A stretch of DNA of 64,000 nucleotides. It comes from Rhodobacteraceae bacterium (ex Bugula neritina AB1). Lineage in GTDB: Bacteria > Pseudomonadota > Alphaproteobacteria > Rhodobacterales > Rhodobacteraceae. The translations under genes and the position numbers were made by a program. Of this stretch, positions 51,252 to 61,073 are shown in pieces; position 1 is the stretch's first letter, and each line of letters starts with the position of its first letter. The stretch is taken from NCBI GenBank assembly GCA_001730095.1, contig MDLF01000086.1, forward strand, positions 1 through 64,000. Direction: 5' to 3'. The notes under the pieces were generated by a model that was not told the DNA's origin, ran no database searches, and was given only the letters and a program-made list of their open reading frames with translations.

Positions 51252-52520
51252 TCAGCCGTTTTCGCGTAGGATATGGCCCGCCAGATAGAGCGAACCGCAG
51301 ATCAGCACACGCGCCTGCGGATCCCTGGCCGTGATTGCCTGCAGCGCCGCCAAAGTGCTGTCCGCCGTGCCGGCCTCAATGCCCACGGACTTGGCTGCTG
51401 CCTTGGTCTCTTCGGCGCTCAGCGTGTTCACCTCATCCGGGATCGAAATCGCGATGAGGCTTGCGGCCTGGGCGGCCAGCGGCTGCATATAGCCGCTCAC
51501 GTCCTTGGTGTTCAGCATGCCGCAGATCAGATGGGTGGGCCGTTTGGGCAATTTGGCCAGCACATCCGCCAGCGCAATGCCCGCAGCCGCGTTGTGGCCC
51601 CCGTCCAGCCAGAGTTCCGCTTCTGGTGCAGCCTCGATCAACGGGCCGGTTTTCAGCCGCTGCATCCGGGCGGGCCATTCGGCGTTTTTCATCGCCGCCT
51701 CGCAGGCGGCCTCATCGGCGCCCAGATGGCGCAAGGCTGCCAGAGCCGCACCGGCGTTCTGGATCTGATGTGCGCCGAGCAATGCAGGCAGCGGCAGATC
51801 CAGCAGCCCGTTTTCGTCCTGAAAGACCAGACGGCCGTGTTCCTCATGCACATGCCAGTGCTGACCGTATGCGATCAGCGGCGCGCCGAGACGGGCGGCA
51901 ACAGCCTCGATCACTTCCATCGCCTCCTCCGGCTGCGGGCCGACAACAACCGGCACGCCACGCTTGATGATACCGGCCTTCTCTGCAGCAATCTTGGCCA
52001 GCGTATCGCCCAGGAACTGCTCATGGTCGATGGAGACAGGAGTGATCACCGACACCTCTGGCGTGATGACATTGGTCGCGTCAAGCCGCCCGCCCAGGCC
52101 CACTTCCAGCAGCGTATAATCCGCTGGCGTGCGGGAAAACGCCAGCAGGCCGGCAACTGTGGTGATCTCGAAATAGGTGATGTTCTCGCCATTGTTCGCT
52201 GCATAGCACTCATCCAGAATCTCAGTGAGATGCGCCTCGGTGATCAGCTCCCCTGCCAGCCGGATCCGCTCATGGAACCGTGCCAGATGCGGCGAGGTAT
52301 AGGCGTGCACGCTTTTGCCCATGCCCTCCAGACCGGCGCGGATCATCGCCTGGGTTGACCCCTTGCCGTTGGTGCCCGCGAGATGGATCACCGGCGGCAG
52401 TTTTTCTTGCGGGTTGTCCAGCGCTGCCAGCAGCTGCCAGACCCGGTCCAGCGTCAGGTCGATGATCTTGGGGTGCAGCGCCATCATGCGGGCGAGGATC
52501 GCGTCGGAGGTCTGGGTCAT
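51252..52520 (-). CDS. folC: Bifunctional dihydrofolate/folylpolyglutamate synthase
   Basis: This 422-residue Mur-ligase-fold enzyme adds glutamate to dihydropteroate and folates. The P-loop is HLAGTNGKGSTQAMI near residue 45, with TSPHLARFHERI near 70, EVGLGGRLDATNVI near 135 and DGGHNAAAG near 300. The ATG at 52520 (MTQTSDAI) after AGGACCAGG gives the same length as the E. coli enzyme; an ATG 13 codons upstream is less likely. Folate polyglutamylation also serves the C1 transfers earlier in the window. Confidence 0.93.
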   Translation of the reverse strand: MTQTSDAILARMMALHPKIIDLTLDRVWQLLAALDNPQEKLPPVIHLAGTNGKGSTQAMIRAGLEGMGKSVHAYTSPHLARFHERIRLAGELITEAHLTEILDECYAANNGENITYFEITTVAGLLAFSRTPADYTLLEVGLGGRLDATNVITPEVSVITPVSIDHEQFLGDTLAKIAAEKAGIIKRGVPVVVGPQPEEAMEVIEAVAARLGAPLIAYGQHWHVHEEHGRLVFQDENGLLDLPLPALLGAHQIQNAGAALAALRHLGADEAACEAAMKNAEWPARMQRLKTGPLIEAAPEAELWLDGGHNAAAGIALADVLAKLPKRPTHLICGMLNTKDVSGYMQPLAAQAASLIAISIPDEVNTLSAEETKAAAKSVGIEAGTADSTLAALQAITARDPQARVLICGSLYLAGHILRENG

Positions 52521-52557
52521 CAGCCTGGTCCTGTCAGAACGAAATGTCTTGCGTGGC

Positions 52558-52588
52558 ATAAAAACGCCCGCCCTGCTCAGGACGGGCG
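52558..52588 (-). terminator. Terminator of accD
   Basis: Stem GCCCG...CGGGC with inner CCT/AGG and loop GCTC (52566-52587) is followed on the minus strand by TTTTTA, between the accD stop and the folC start. Confidence 0.7.
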
Positions 52589-52628
52589 CTGCCCGGTCTT
52601 GCAGCCGGGCGGTTCACTATGCGCTGGA

Positions 52629-53576
52629 TTACTCGGCAGCTTCTTCGCCGGGAGCGCCATCGGTCTGCGCATTTGCGGCCGCAGGCGTCTCTTCCTCAGG
52701 CGAGGGCAGATCCCCCACCACCTGTGGCGGCAGGCCCATCAGCATGCGGATGATGGTGATCAGTTCCGCGCGCATCTCGGTGCGCGGGGTCACCCGGTCC
52801 AGCATGCCGTGATCCAGCAGGTATTCGGCGCGCTGGAAGCCTTCGGGCAGCTTTTCGCGGATGGTCTGTTCGATCACCCGCGGGCCGGCAAAGCAGATGA
52901 GCGCATTGGGTTCGGAAATATGCACGTCCCCCAGCATCGCATAAGATGCCGTCACCCCGCCGGTGGTCGGATGGGTCAGCACCACGATATAGGGCAGACC
53001 TGCCTCTTTCAGCATCTGCACAGCCACGGTGGTGCGCGGCATCTGCATCAGCGACAGGATGCCTTCCTGCATGCGGGCACCGCCGGCAGCGGAGAACAGC
53101 ACCAGCGGGCGGCCCAGCTTCACCGCCTCTTCGGCGGCAGCAATGATGGCATTGCCCACATACATGCCCATGGACCCGCCCATATAAGAGAAGTCCTGCG
53201 CCGCAGCGATGATCGGGGTACGGCCGATTTCACCGGCAGCCACCAGCATCGCGTCTTTCTCGCCGGTTTTCTTCTGCGCAGCTTTGACCCGATCCGGGTA
53301 TTTCTTCTGATCCTTGAATTTCAAAGGATCGGCCAGCGGTTCCGGCACCGCGACCTCCGTGAACACTCCGCCGTCAAACAGCGCAATAAAGCGATCGCGC
53401 GGAGTGATATGCATGTGATGGCCGCAACTGGTGCAGACGTTCTGATTGTCGCTCAGCTCGCGATGAAACAGCATGGTGCCGCATTCATCGCATTTCTGCC
53501 AAAGGTTCTCGGGCACTTCGCGGCGGGAAAAGATCGAGTTGATCTTGGGCCGGACGTAGTTGGTGATCCAGTTCAT
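52629..53576 (-). CDS. accD: Acetyl-CoA carboxylase carboxyltransferase subunit beta
   Basis: This 315-residue subunit of the carboxyltransferase makes malonyl-CoA with AccA. The N-terminal zinc ribbon has CDECG and CTSCG near residues 29 and 48. The crotonase-fold core includes [17 protein letters not shown] near 155 and [20 protein letters not shown] near 190. GAGAGG lies eight bases before the ATG at 53576. The last 20 residues are acidic and alanine-rich. Its usual neighbour folC follows. Confidence 0.95.
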   Translation of the reverse strand: MNWITNYVRPKINSIFSRREVPENLWQKCDECGTMLFHRELSDNQNVCTSCGHHMHITPRDRFIALFDGGVFTEVAVPEPLADPLKFKDQKKYPDRVKAAQKKTGEKDAMLVAAGEIGRTPIIAAAQDFSYMGGSMGMYVGNAIIAAAEEAVKLGRPLVLFSAAGGARMQEGILSLMQMPRTTVAVQMLKEAGLPYIVVLTHPTTGGVTASYAMLGDVHISEPNALICFAGPRVIEQTIREKLPEGFQRAEYLLDHGMLDRVTPRTEMRAELITIIRMLMGLPPQVVGDLPSPEEETPAAANAQTDGAPGEEAAE

Positions 53577-53639
53577 ATTGCTTGCCTCTCCGGGGGCGCG
53601 GTTTGCCCCCCAGATAAGGCGCATTTGCCGCAATTGCAA

Positions 53640-54530
53640 TCAGCGGCGTATGGCAAGCCGCGCACAAAGCCAGCTGACCAGCATCAGGGCAAAGTCGACA
53701 GCCATCCACGGCCGCAACGCCTGGACGTCCGCCAGTCCGAAGGGGATCAGATACAGCGCCAGCCCATTCAGGCTGGTTGGTGAGGCAAACAGCAAAAGCG
53801 CCGTGACATTGTTGAAGAAATGCACCGCCATCGCCGGGCCAAGCGTGCCGGCGCGTGCGGTCAGATCTGCCATCAGCACCCCGAACAGCCCGGCCCAGGC
53901 AGTAATCACCAGCGCATTGTCCCCGGCCTCTGCCGGCAGGTAGTGGCCCAGCGCAAACAGGGCTGAGGGCACCAGCAGCCAGACTGCAGGATGGCGGAAC
54001 CGCGCGGCCAGCGCCTGCTGGATGTAGCCGCGAAACAGGATTTCCTCCGATCCGGTCTGCACCAGCACCGCGGCCACAGACAGCGGCAACAGGCCAAGCC
54101 AGGTCCAGAACGGCAGGTTCCGGGTCATCGGCGGCCCCATATCATAGGGCGGCAGCACCATCAGCAGCAGGCTGAGGCCCAGCAAGTACAGGCTGACCCG
54201 CCCGAACTGGTGCAGCAGCGGATGCAAATGGCCGGTCACGGTGGCAAAGCCGCGCTGGTGAAACAGCCGTGCGGCCATTGCCACCCCCAGCGACAGAAAG
54301 ACAAAACTGCCCAGCAGCACCAGCATCGCGCCGGGGGTGCTGCCATCCGCCAGCCCCTGCAGCCAGCTGCCAGGGAACAGCCCCGCCACGGCCACCTGCA
54401 GCGCCGCCGTCATCGCCAGGCTGACCGACGCCACCAGCACCAGCCCCAACACGAGACGCCACAGCGCAGGCTGAAGCCGGGCAAAACGCACCAGCGCTTC
54501 ATGTGCCCTGTAACTTTGCTTACCGTACAT
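53640..54530 (-). CDS. CPBP-family intramembrane metalloprotease
   Basis: This 296-residue membrane protein has about eight helices and the CPBP/Abi motifs: SEEILFRGYIQQAL near residue 163 (glutamate pair and arginine), FALGHYLP near 190 and VHFFNN near 237. Family members include prenyl-protein proteases and bacteriocin self-immunity factors. The client of this one is unknown. Confidence 0.85.
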   Translation of the reverse strand: MYGKQSYRAHEALVRFARLQPALWRLVLGLVLVASVSLAMTAALQVAVAGLFPGSWLQGLADGSTPGAMLVLLGSFVFLSLGVAMAARLFHQRGFATVTGHLHPLLHQFGRVSLYLLGLSLLLMVLPPYDMGPPMTRNLPFWTWLGLLPLSVAAVLVQTGSEEILFRGYIQQALAARFRHPAVWLLVPSALFALGHYLPAEAGDNALVITAWAGLFGVLMADLTARAGTLGPAMAVHFFNNVTALLLFASPTSLNGLALYLIPFGLADVQALRPWMAVDFALMLVSWLCARLAIRR

Positions 54531-54692
54531 AGGTCCTCCGGGGCTGCTCCGGGATCAGGCCGCGATCCGGCCCACGTTATGCATTGCTGCAACGCCAAGG
54601 CAAGGCAGACGCGGCCTTGCACGCTTCTGTCTTGCTGCTTTGCTGTCCGCTCCGTATGGGTTTTCAAAAAACAGTGACCAGCAGGAACACCA

Positions 54693-55520
54693 GTGACCAC
54701 CAATAGCAACGCGAAACCCGCCTCTTTTCCGCCCTCCGGCGGAAATGCGCCCAAGATGCGCGGCGCAGCGGCGGCGATTGCGCTCGCCGCCTTCGCGCTT
54801 ACTGGCTGCAGCCTGGCACCGCAAAGCATGCCCTTTGCCGCCCGCTCTGCCAATGAGGCGCCCCGGGCCGGCGTTCAGGTGATGTCTTTTGGCGATGGCG
54901 GCGTGCTGCTGGCCGCCCCTGCGGCGTATTGCTTCGACCGAAGCAGCAGCCAGCCGGAAAAGGACGGTGGGTTTGCTCTGCTGGCCCATTGCAGCCGCAT
55001 CGGCCGCCAAAATTGGTTCGGCGCCAGCAAATCTGCGGTGCTCACCGCCTCGATCGGCCCTGCCAAACCCGGCGCCGCCGCGCCGCAGGCCGCCGACATC
55101 ACCGCGATGTTCCCTGATGCCAAAGTGCTGGAAACCAGCACGGATCAGCTGCTGCCGCTGGTCAAACTGGAGTTCTCCGGTGCGGTCGCGGAAGGCGCCA
55201 GCCCGGTGCATTGGCGCGGCGCCTTCGTGCTCGACCGCCATCTGATTGCTCTGGCACTTTACGCGCCTGAAGGCAGCCGCACCCTCGACAGCCACGGCGC
55301 CGCCTTGCTGAATGAGATGACCCACCGCACGCTGGAAGCCTCCACGCTGCCGCCACAGGACACCGCAAACCGTGCCCCAGCACCTGCGCCTGCTGTCTCT
55401 GCCGCCGCAGCGACCCTGCGCCCGCAGCTGCGACCAGTGCAGGCACAGACCACAAACGCTGCGCCGGCAGTGCAGAAAAAACGCGCGCCAAGACGGTGGA
55501 TTGCCGGTTTATTTCAATAG
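54693..55520 (+). CDS. Hypothetical lipoprotein
   Basis: This 275-residue protein starts at a GTG with AGGA upstream. A polar 25-residue lead is followed by a hydrophobic stretch and the lipobox LTGCS at about residue 39, so it should be lipid-anchored in the envelope. The middle (GVQVMSFGDGGVLLAAPAAYCFDRSSSQ, HCSRIGRQNWFG) holds two cysteines that could bond. The C-terminal 60 residues are Ala/Pro-rich and then basic (KKRAPRRWIAGLFQ). No family recognised. Confidence 0.7.
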   Translation: MTTNSNAKPASFPPSGGNAPKMRGAAAAIALAAFALTGCSLAPQSMPFAARSANEAPRAGVQVMSFGDGGVLLAAPAAYCFDRSSSQPEKDGGFALLAHCSRIGRQNWFGASKSAVLTASIGPAKPGAAAPQAADITAMFPDAKVLETSTDQLLPLVKLEFSGAVAEGASPVHWRGAFVLDRHLIALALYAPEGSRTLDSHGAALLNEMTHRTLEASTLPPQDTANRAPAPAPAVSAAAATLRPQLRPVQAQTTNAAPAVQKKRAPRRWIAGLFQ

Positions 55521-55612
55521 CCCTGCCCGGTTACACTGCTGCCAGCCCCGGCAGCATGTGTCGCCGGAACTGACAGGCAAGCAGGATCAAACGACAGGCA
55601 AGAGAGAGCACA

Positions 55613-56374
55613 ATGGGCAGGATATTGGACCGGTTGCTTCATCTGCGCAGCCTGCGCCGCTGGCGCGCTGCGGCGGAAGAATCCTCGCGCGCGCCATTGT
55701 CTGAGCTGCGCCGCCAGCGCAACCAGGCACGCCAGTTGCGCACTCATCTGGACCGGCTTATTCACACTGCCGACGGCCGTATGGCCTTGCCGCAGATCGG
55801 TTCCTCCTATTTCCCGCGCCCACATGGCACCGACTGGTCCTGGCGGCCCGAAATGTGGCGCGGCCCGCTGCCTGAACGCGGCCTGGCCTCTGTGCCGCCC
55901 AAAGCCCGGCTGGGCAACGAAGTACAGCTGTTTCACGATTGCACTTTCTCCGAACTGACCCTGCGCCAGCTGCGTAATATCCGCGAGGAGGATCTCGCCC
56001 CCTTTGGCCTGCGCATGGATGTGTTCAAATTCGACGGTTCCTTCCTGTCGCTGGTCATCGACCTGCCACCCGAGGCCGCCAAGGGCCTCACCCGCCAGCA
56101 TCTTCTGCGCATCGACAGCATCATCGAATCCGAAAAGCCGATTGAGATTTTTGCCCGCCTCAATATCCAGCACGGCCCCAACACCGAACAGCTGGTACGA
56201 GAGCTGCCGCAGGACGAGAAAAACATCGTGGTGGAATTCGATCTGGCCTATTCCAAGCTGAACGAGAAGCGGATCGAGAAGATCTGGCTGGACCTGATTT
56301 TCGAGGCCCCGGACTTGAATCAAGTCGTCCTGCGCGATCTGACTTTCTCGCGCCACCGCCGCGCAGCGATCTGA
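55613..56374 (+). CDS. Conserved protein (DUF6478-like)
   Basis: This 253-residue cytosolic protein, apparently restricted to Rhodobacteraceae, has a basic helical N-terminus (RLLHLRSLRRWRAAAEESSRAPLSELRRQRNQARQLRTHL) and a folded C-terminal part (LGNEVQLFHDCTFSELTLRQLRN, then FSLVIDLPPEAAKGL in essence). It may be a stress or envelope-linked protein. Family name is from memory and uncertain. It is followed ten bases later by a small gene. Confidence 0.65.
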   Translation: MGRILDRLLHLRSLRRWRAAAEESSRAPLSELRRQRNQARQLRTHLDRLIHTADGRMALPQIGSSYFPRPHGTDWSWRPEMWRGPLPERGLASVPPKARLGNEVQLFHDCTFSELTLRQLRNIREEDLAPFGLRMDVFKFDGSFLSLVIDLPPEAAKGLTRQHLLRIDSIIESEKPIEIFARLNIQHGPNTEQLVRELPQDEKNIVVEFDLAYSKLNEKRIEKIWLDLIFEAPDLNQVVLRDLTFSRHRRAAI

Positions 56375-56384
56375 GGAGCCCCCT

Positions 56385-56762
56385 ATGAGCGACCTGACAC
56401 TGACCAAAATCCGCTTTCGCAACGGGATCTGGGAGGGCAGGATTTCCGGCGCCTCCGGCAGCGGCGCGCGGCCTGGCATCACCGTCATGTTTCAGGATCA
56501 GCCGGTCAGCGGCGTCACCCTGACCGAAGGCCAGGGCGAGGGCGACTGGCTGGTCGCCGTCCCGGTCCCGGCAGAGGCGCTGGCCGACGGGGTGCAGACC
56601 TTTGTGATCTTTGATGATGCAGCCGGCACCCGGCTGGGCGATTTCACCCTGATTGCCGGCGAAGCCGTGGCCGACGACCTGCGGGCAGAGGTGGAGCTGC
56701 TGCGCGCCGAGCTGGACATGCTCAAGCGCGCATTCCGCCGCCACTGCCTGGAGACGACCTGA
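56385..56762 (+). CDS. Conserved hypothetical protein with C-terminal coiled coil
   Basis: This 125-residue protein has beta-rich residues 1-90 (LTLTKIRFRNGIWEGRISG, VTLTEGQGEGDWLVAVPVP), followed by a helical leucine-heptad tail (DDLRAEVELLRAELDMLKRAF) that should form a coiled coil. GGAG precedes the ATG. It is in an operon with the preceding gene, suggesting partnership. Confidence 0.65.
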   Translation: MSDLTLTKIRFRNGIWEGRISGASGSGARPGITVMFQDQPVSGVTLTEGQGEGDWLVAVPVPAEALADGVQTFVIFDDAAGTRLGDFTLIAGEAVADDLRAEVELLRAELDMLKRAFRRHCLETT

Positions 56763-56765
56763 AGC

Positions 56766-57509
56766 TTATTCCAAAGACTGAAAGTGCTCGGCCAGAACCT
56801 GCATAAGTTTTGCATGCGGGATCGGCCCATAGCTGCAGCGCGCCACCCCGGCCTGGCGTGCGGTCTCCAGCGTGATGCCGCGCATCATCGTGTTGACCGG
56901 CACCGGGCTGCCCGCGCAGACCTGGGCGATCAGATCAGGATCGCTGAGGCCCGGCACAAAGAACCCGTTGCCGCCGGCCTCTGCATAGGCCGCCGCGCGC
57001 TCCAGCGCTTCCGGCAGCAGGGCCGCGTGTTTCGTGCCATCCCTTTCTTTCAGGAACAGATCCGTGCGCGCGTTCACAAAGAGCTCCGCATCCGCCGCCC
57101 GCACCGCGGCCACCCGGCGGGCCTGTTCGTCGATGCTGTAGAACGCATTGCTGCCGACCACCTGATCCTCGAAATTGAGCCCCGCCGCACCGGTCGCCGC
57201 CAGCCGTTTCACATTGGCCGTCAGCTGCTCCGGTTCGCGGCCATAGCCGCCCTCGAAATCGATTGTCACCGGCAGGTCGGTGGCCGCTACGATGCGTTCG
57301 GCATTGCCCAGCACAAACTCCAGCGGCACCTGTTCGCCATCCGCGAACCCTTGTGCCGCCGCCACCGGGAAACTGCCGGTCGCCAACGCCGATGCCCCGG
57401 CCCCGGCAATCGCCTTGGCGCTGCCTGCGTCCCAGATGTTGTATAAAACCAACGGGTTGCCCGGCTGATGCAGCGCCGCAAACGCCGCTGCGCGGTCGGA
57501 ATATGTCAT
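56766..57509 (-). CDS. Isocitrate lyase/PEP mutase family protein
   Basis: This 247-residue TIM-barrel protein has YNIWDAGSAKAIAGAGASALATGS near the N-terminus, VTIDFEGGYG near 80 and GLNFEDQVVG near 110, the layout of the PEP mutase/isocitrate lyase superfamily. The catalytic cysteine of isocitrate lyases is not present at the usual loop. Substrate unknown. The start overlaps the ada stop by four bases. Confidence 0.85.
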   Translation of the reverse strand: MTYSDRAAAFAALHQPGNPLVLYNIWDAGSAKAIAGAGASALATGSFPVAAAQGFADGEQVPLEFVLGNAERIVAATDLPVTIDFEGGYGREPEQLTANVKRLAATGAAGLNFEDQVVGSNAFYSIDEQARRVAAVRAADAELFVNARTDLFLKERDGTKHAALLPEALERAAAYAEAGGNGFFVPGLSDPDLIAQVCAGSPVPVNTMMRGITLETARQAGVARCSYGPIPHAKLMQVLAEHFQSLE

Positions 57510-58570
57510 GCGGAAATCCTCTGTTTGTAACCTGTTTCTATCTCAATCAGCCGCTGCTTGCGCCACAGCCCGCCGCCATAACCGGTCAGCGCGCCATCTG
57601 CTGCAATCACCCTATGGCAGGGCACCACCAGCGCCAGCTGATTGCTGCCATTGGCCCGCGCCACCGCCCGCGTGGCCGAAGGGCGCCCCAACTCGCGCGC
57701 GATTTGCGAATAACTGCGGGTCTCGCCTGGCGGTATCGTCAGCAGATGGTGCCAGACTTCGCGTTCAAAGGCGGTGCCGTGCAGCGCCAGAGGGGTCTGA
57801 AAATCGGCCCCCTCGCTTGCAAAAAACCGGCGCAGCTCCTCTGCGATCTGCACGGTCGGCGCCGGGCGGCCAAAGCCCAATCCGCCGGGCTGCGCCTTTT
57901 GCAGCCTGGCCACTTCCCGCGGCAGCGCCTTGCGGTCGGCAAACTCCAGCAGATGCAGCTGATGCGCACAGCTGATCGCAATCATCGCCCCCAGCGGCGT
58001 GTCGATCCAATCTGCCAACAGCAGCGCATCCTTGCGAAATGCCCCCGGCGCAATCCCCACCAGTTTGGCAAAAGCGGCGCGAAAGGCGCTGGCGCTTTCA
58101 AACCCGGCATCAATCTGCGCGGCAATCACCGGCGCGCCGGCCTTTAGCGCGGTGAAGCCTTCGCGCAGGCGGCGCTGCCGCGCCATTTCCAGGAAAGTCA
58201 TACCGAAATGGCGCTTGAAAGCGCGACGCACAGTCGACGCATCCAGCCCCAGCCGCACCAGATCCCCCTCGCCCCAACGGTAGGCGGGGCGTTCCTCCAG
58301 CCGCGCCAGCAAGTCCTGCACCATCGGATCGTCCCCGGCTGCCGCGGCCAACGGCTTGCAGCGTTTGCAGGCCCGGAACCCCGCCTCGATGCATTCGCCG
58401 GGCGTGGCATAGAACCGGCAGTTCTCGAACTTCGGGTTTCGTGCCGGACAGGACAGCCGGCAGAAAATGCCGGTGGAGGTCACCCCCACATAGGCGCGGC
58501 CCTCATAGGCATCATCACGGGTGATCAGCGCATGGTACAGCGTCTGGGAATCAGGCAGGTCAAACATCAT
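57506..58570 (-). CDS. ada: Ada, methylphosphotriester/O6-methylguanine repair protein and activator
   Basis: This 354-residue protein has the full Ada layout. The N-terminal zinc domain has Cys37, Cys41, Cys68 and Cys71 (FCRLSCPAR, FRACKRCKP), where one Cys takes the methyl group from phosphotriesters. An AraC-type helix-turn-helix (EGFTALKAGAPVIAAQIDAGFESASAFRAAF) follows. The C-terminal methyltransferase has VVPCHRVIAADGALTGYGGGLWRK and its acceptor Cys in PCHR. The PEP-mutase-like gene is coupled behind it. Confidence 0.93.
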   Translation of the reverse strand: MMFDLPDSQTLYHALITRDDAYEGRAYVGVTSTGIFCRLSCPARNPKFENCRFYATPGECIEAGFRACKRCKPLAAAAGDDPMVQDLLARLEERPAYRWGEGDLVRLGLDASTVRRAFKRHFGMTFLEMARQRRLREGFTALKAGAPVIAAQIDAGFESASAFRAAFAKLVGIAPGAFRKDALLLADWIDTPLGAMIAISCAHQLHLLEFADRKALPREVARLQKAQPGGLGFGRPAPTVQIAEELRRFFASEGADFQTPLALHGTAFEREVWHHLLTIPPGETRSYSQIARELGRPSATRAVARANGSNQLALVVPCHRVIAADGALTGYGGGLWRKQRLIEIETGYKQRISA

Positions 58571-58652
58571 GCGGCAAGCTTAGACCAGCAATAGCCGCCA
58601 ATGCGCCGAAGATCGGGCGTTGATGTTCAAAACCCGTTGATCTGCCCCAGCG

Positions 58653-59294
58653 TCACGCCCGGCGGGCAAAGGCGGTTGCTGCCTGACCCAGGATGAAAAC
58701 ACCAGTGCTGCCGATGATCGCCGCCGCAATGCGGTTCAGCTTTTGCAGCGCATCAGCCCGCGCCATCATTTGCCGCGCCCCCGAGGCCAGCAGCGCATAG
58801 GGGCTCAGCGTGGCGAACAGAACCAGCACTGTCAAAACGCTCAGCATCGCCCATTGCCAAACACCAACAGCTTCCAGATCGATGACCGTCGGCAACAGCG
58901 CCAGATAGAAGATGATCGTCTTGGGGTTGCCCAGGGTCAGCGCAAATCCGGACAGAAATGTCTTGGCCGATCTGCGGTCTGCAGCCTTGGCAACCGCTGC
59001 CAGGCCCGCCTCGCTGCGCCAGAACTTATAGGCCAGATAGACCAGATAGGCCCCGCCCAGCACCTTGATGGCCAGCAGCGCCCCGGAAAACAGCTGCGCA
59101 ATGGCGGCCAACCCGGCTATGGCAACGGTCAGATAAAACACATCCCCCAGCGCAATCCCCGCCAGAAACACCAGCGACACCTTCAGGCCGCTGCCCAGAG
59201 ACTGCCCGACAAGCCCAGCCACACCCGGCCCCGGAATCACTGCAGCAATCGACAAGGCGATGGAGTAAGCAATGAGCGGTGCAAGCAGGTCCAT
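58653..59294 (-). CDS. LysE-family exporter
   Basis: This 213-residue inner-membrane protein has five to six helices and the LysE/RhtB opening LLAPLIAYSIALSIAAVIPGPGVAGLVGQSLGSG. FALTLGNPKTIIFYLALLP lies near residue 115. Such proteins export amino acids or homoserine lactones. The substrate is not readable. Confidence 0.88.
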   Translation of the reverse strand: MDLLAPLIAYSIALSIAAVIPGPGVAGLVGQSLGSGLKVSLVFLAGIALGDVFYLTVAIAGLAAIAQLFSGALLAIKVLGGAYLVYLAYKFWRSEAGLAAVAKAADRRSAKTFLSGFALTLGNPKTIIFYLALLPTVIDLEAVGVWQWAMLSVLTVLVLFATLSPYALLASGARQMMARADALQKLNRIAAAIIGSTGVFILGQAATAFARRA

Positions 59295-59734
59295 GGCGGC
59301 TATCCTGAATTCTGAATCGCGGCGACTCTAGCAGCCTGCCCTCCCCAAGCAAGTGGAATGCCGCGGCGCATCCAAGGTGTTGCGCCCCCAGCGTACGCCC
59401 CCTTCACGCAATTCTCATGCCCCCATGCCAGACTGCCCCCTGATCGATCCCCCGCCATGGCTCCGCGCATGGGCCATGATACGAGGCGCAGGCATCTATG
59501 GGCTGCCTGCGCGACACCCCGGAACCGGCCCTGATAAAAAGGGGGTCGTCCAGGATATCCTGTCCGAGCAGGCCCCCCGTGGGGTCTGTCCACCTCCACC
59601 CCGGCGGCGCCGCCCCCTTAATTGGGACACAGCGCATCAACAGCACCCACAGCCCGCCAGCCCCGGCGGCACAGCAGCGACGAAAAAGGCCGCCCAACCG
59701 GACGGCCCCTTTGTGCTGCGTGTGTGCCCCGGCC
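59295..59734. other. Intergenic region between lysE-like gene and ctpA
   Basis: This 440-base stretch contains no convincing gene. It holds the ctpA terminator (59683-59707) and a C-rich patch around 59390-59460. Short open frames here are unconserved. Confidence 0.55.
59683..59707 (-). terminator. Terminator of ctpA
   Basis: Stem GGCCG-C-CC with GG-A-CGGCC and loop AACC is followed on the minus strand by TTTTT, 28 bases past the ctpA stop. Confidence 0.7.
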
Positions 59735-61066
59735 TTACTTCGGCCCCAGCGCCACCATGCCTTTCAGGATGTCGATGGCATAGGCCAGCTGATAATCCTG
59801 CTCGCGCAGCTCGGCTGCTTTCTCCGCCTTTTCGCGCTCTTCCTCGATCTGGCGGATTTCATCCTCGCTCAGAGAGTCGTTGTTCAGACTGCCGCGCAGG
59901 TCCGCCTCAGAGCGGGAACGGCGGGTTGAGCCTTCCTCCTCCTCAGCGGCCGCAGTACGGCGGGGCTGCTCCACCACAATGTCGGGGCTGACGCCCAGCG
60001 CCTGGATCGATCGGCCCGACGGCGTGTAATAACGCGCGGTGGTCAGGCGCATGGCGCCGTCCCCCTTCAGCGGCATCACGGTCTGCACCGACCCTTTACC
60101 AAAGGATTTGGTGCCCACCACGATGGCACGGCGGTGATCCTGCAGCGCGCCCGCGACGATTTCCGAGGCCGAGGCCGAACCGCCGTTGATCAGCACCACA
60201 ATCGGCTTGCCTTCTGCCAGATCGCCCGAGGTTGCGTTGAAGCGCTCGCCGTCTTCCGGGTCGCGGCCACGTGTTGATACGATCTCACCTGATTCCAAGA
60301 AGCTGTCGGCCACCCGGATCGCCTGGGTCAGCAACCCGCCCGGGTTGTTGCGCAGATCCAGAACGATGCCGTTTACATTGTCGATACCGCCGGCTTCCTC
60401 GATCTGCTTTTTCAGCCCCGATTCCAGGTTCGGCGTGGTCTGATCGTTGAAGGTGGTGATCCGCATCACCACCGTGTCGCCCTCGGTGCGGCTGCGCACA
60501 GCTGTCAGCTTGATGGTGTCGCGGATGATCGAAACATCAAACGGCTCCGACTCGCCTTCGCGCACCACGGTGATCACGATCTCCGAACCAACCGGCCCGC
60601 GCATCAGGTCCACTGCCTCGTCCAGTGACAGACCCAGAACGCTTTCGCCATCCACATGGGTGATGAAATCGCCAGCTTCCACCCCGGCCTCATCGGCAGG
60701 GGTGCCATCGATGGGAGAGACGACTTTGACAAAGCCCTCTTCCTGAGTGACCTCGATCCCCAGGCCGCCGAATTCGCCACGGGTCTGCACCCGCATGCTG
60801 GCGGCATCATCCGGTGACAGATAGCTGGAGTGCGGGTCGAGCGAAGCCAGCATGCCGCTGATCGCAGCCTCGATCAGCTCCTTCTCATCGACGTCTTCGA
60901 CATATTGCGCACGGATGCGCTCGAAGATATCGCCGAACAGGTCCAGCTGCTCATAGACATTTGCCTCGCGCGCACCTTCCTGCGCCAGCAAGGGGCCCGC
61001 CACATAGGTTGTCGCCATGATCCCTGCCAGCGTGCCGCCCAGAGCGGCCATCGCAAATTTTTTCAT
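59735..61066 (-). CDS. ctpA: S41-family carboxy-terminal processing peptidase
   Basis: This 443-residue periplasmic serine protease has a signal peptide (KKFAMAALGGTLAGIMATTYV), a PDZ domain near residues 85-170 (GGLGIEVTQEEGFVKVVSPIDGTPADEAGVE), and the S41 catalytic Ser-Lys pair in GGSASASEIVAGALQ and TKSFGKGS. The C-terminal 60 residues are charged and coiled (EEIRQIEEE-type). The start at 61066 has GAAGG upstream; a GTG at 61081 would overlap envC. In the envC-ctpA-gpmI set it likely trims cell-wall or envelope proteins. Confidence 0.9.
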   Translation of the reverse strand: MKKFAMAALGGTLAGIMATTYVAGPLLAQEGAREANVYEQLDLFGDIFERIRAQYVEDVDEKELIEAAISGMLASLDPHSSYLSPDDAASMRVQTRGEFGGLGIEVTQEEGFVKVVSPIDGTPADEAGVEAGDFITHVDGESVLGLSLDEAVDLMRGPVGSEIVITVVREGESEPFDVSIIRDTIKLTAVRSRTEGDTVVMRITTFNDQTTPNLESGLKKQIEEAGGIDNVNGIVLDLRNNPGGLLTQAIRVADSFLESGEIVSTRGRDPEDGERFNATSGDLAEGKPIVVLINGGSASASEIVAGALQDHRRAIVVGTKSFGKGSVQTVMPLKGDGAMRLTTARYYTPSGRSIQALGVSPDIVVEQPRRTAAAEEEEGSTRRSRSEADLRGSLNNDSLSEDEIRQIEEEREKAEKAAELREQDYQLAYAIDILKGMVALGPK

Positions 61067-61073
61067 CAAGCCT

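Noticed and set aside
59404-59697. Short minus-strand frame in the lysE-ctpA gap
   Set aside because: It overlaps the ctpA terminator and has no recognisable motif or ribosome site. The conserved neighbour expected here in some genomes (rppH) does not match it.
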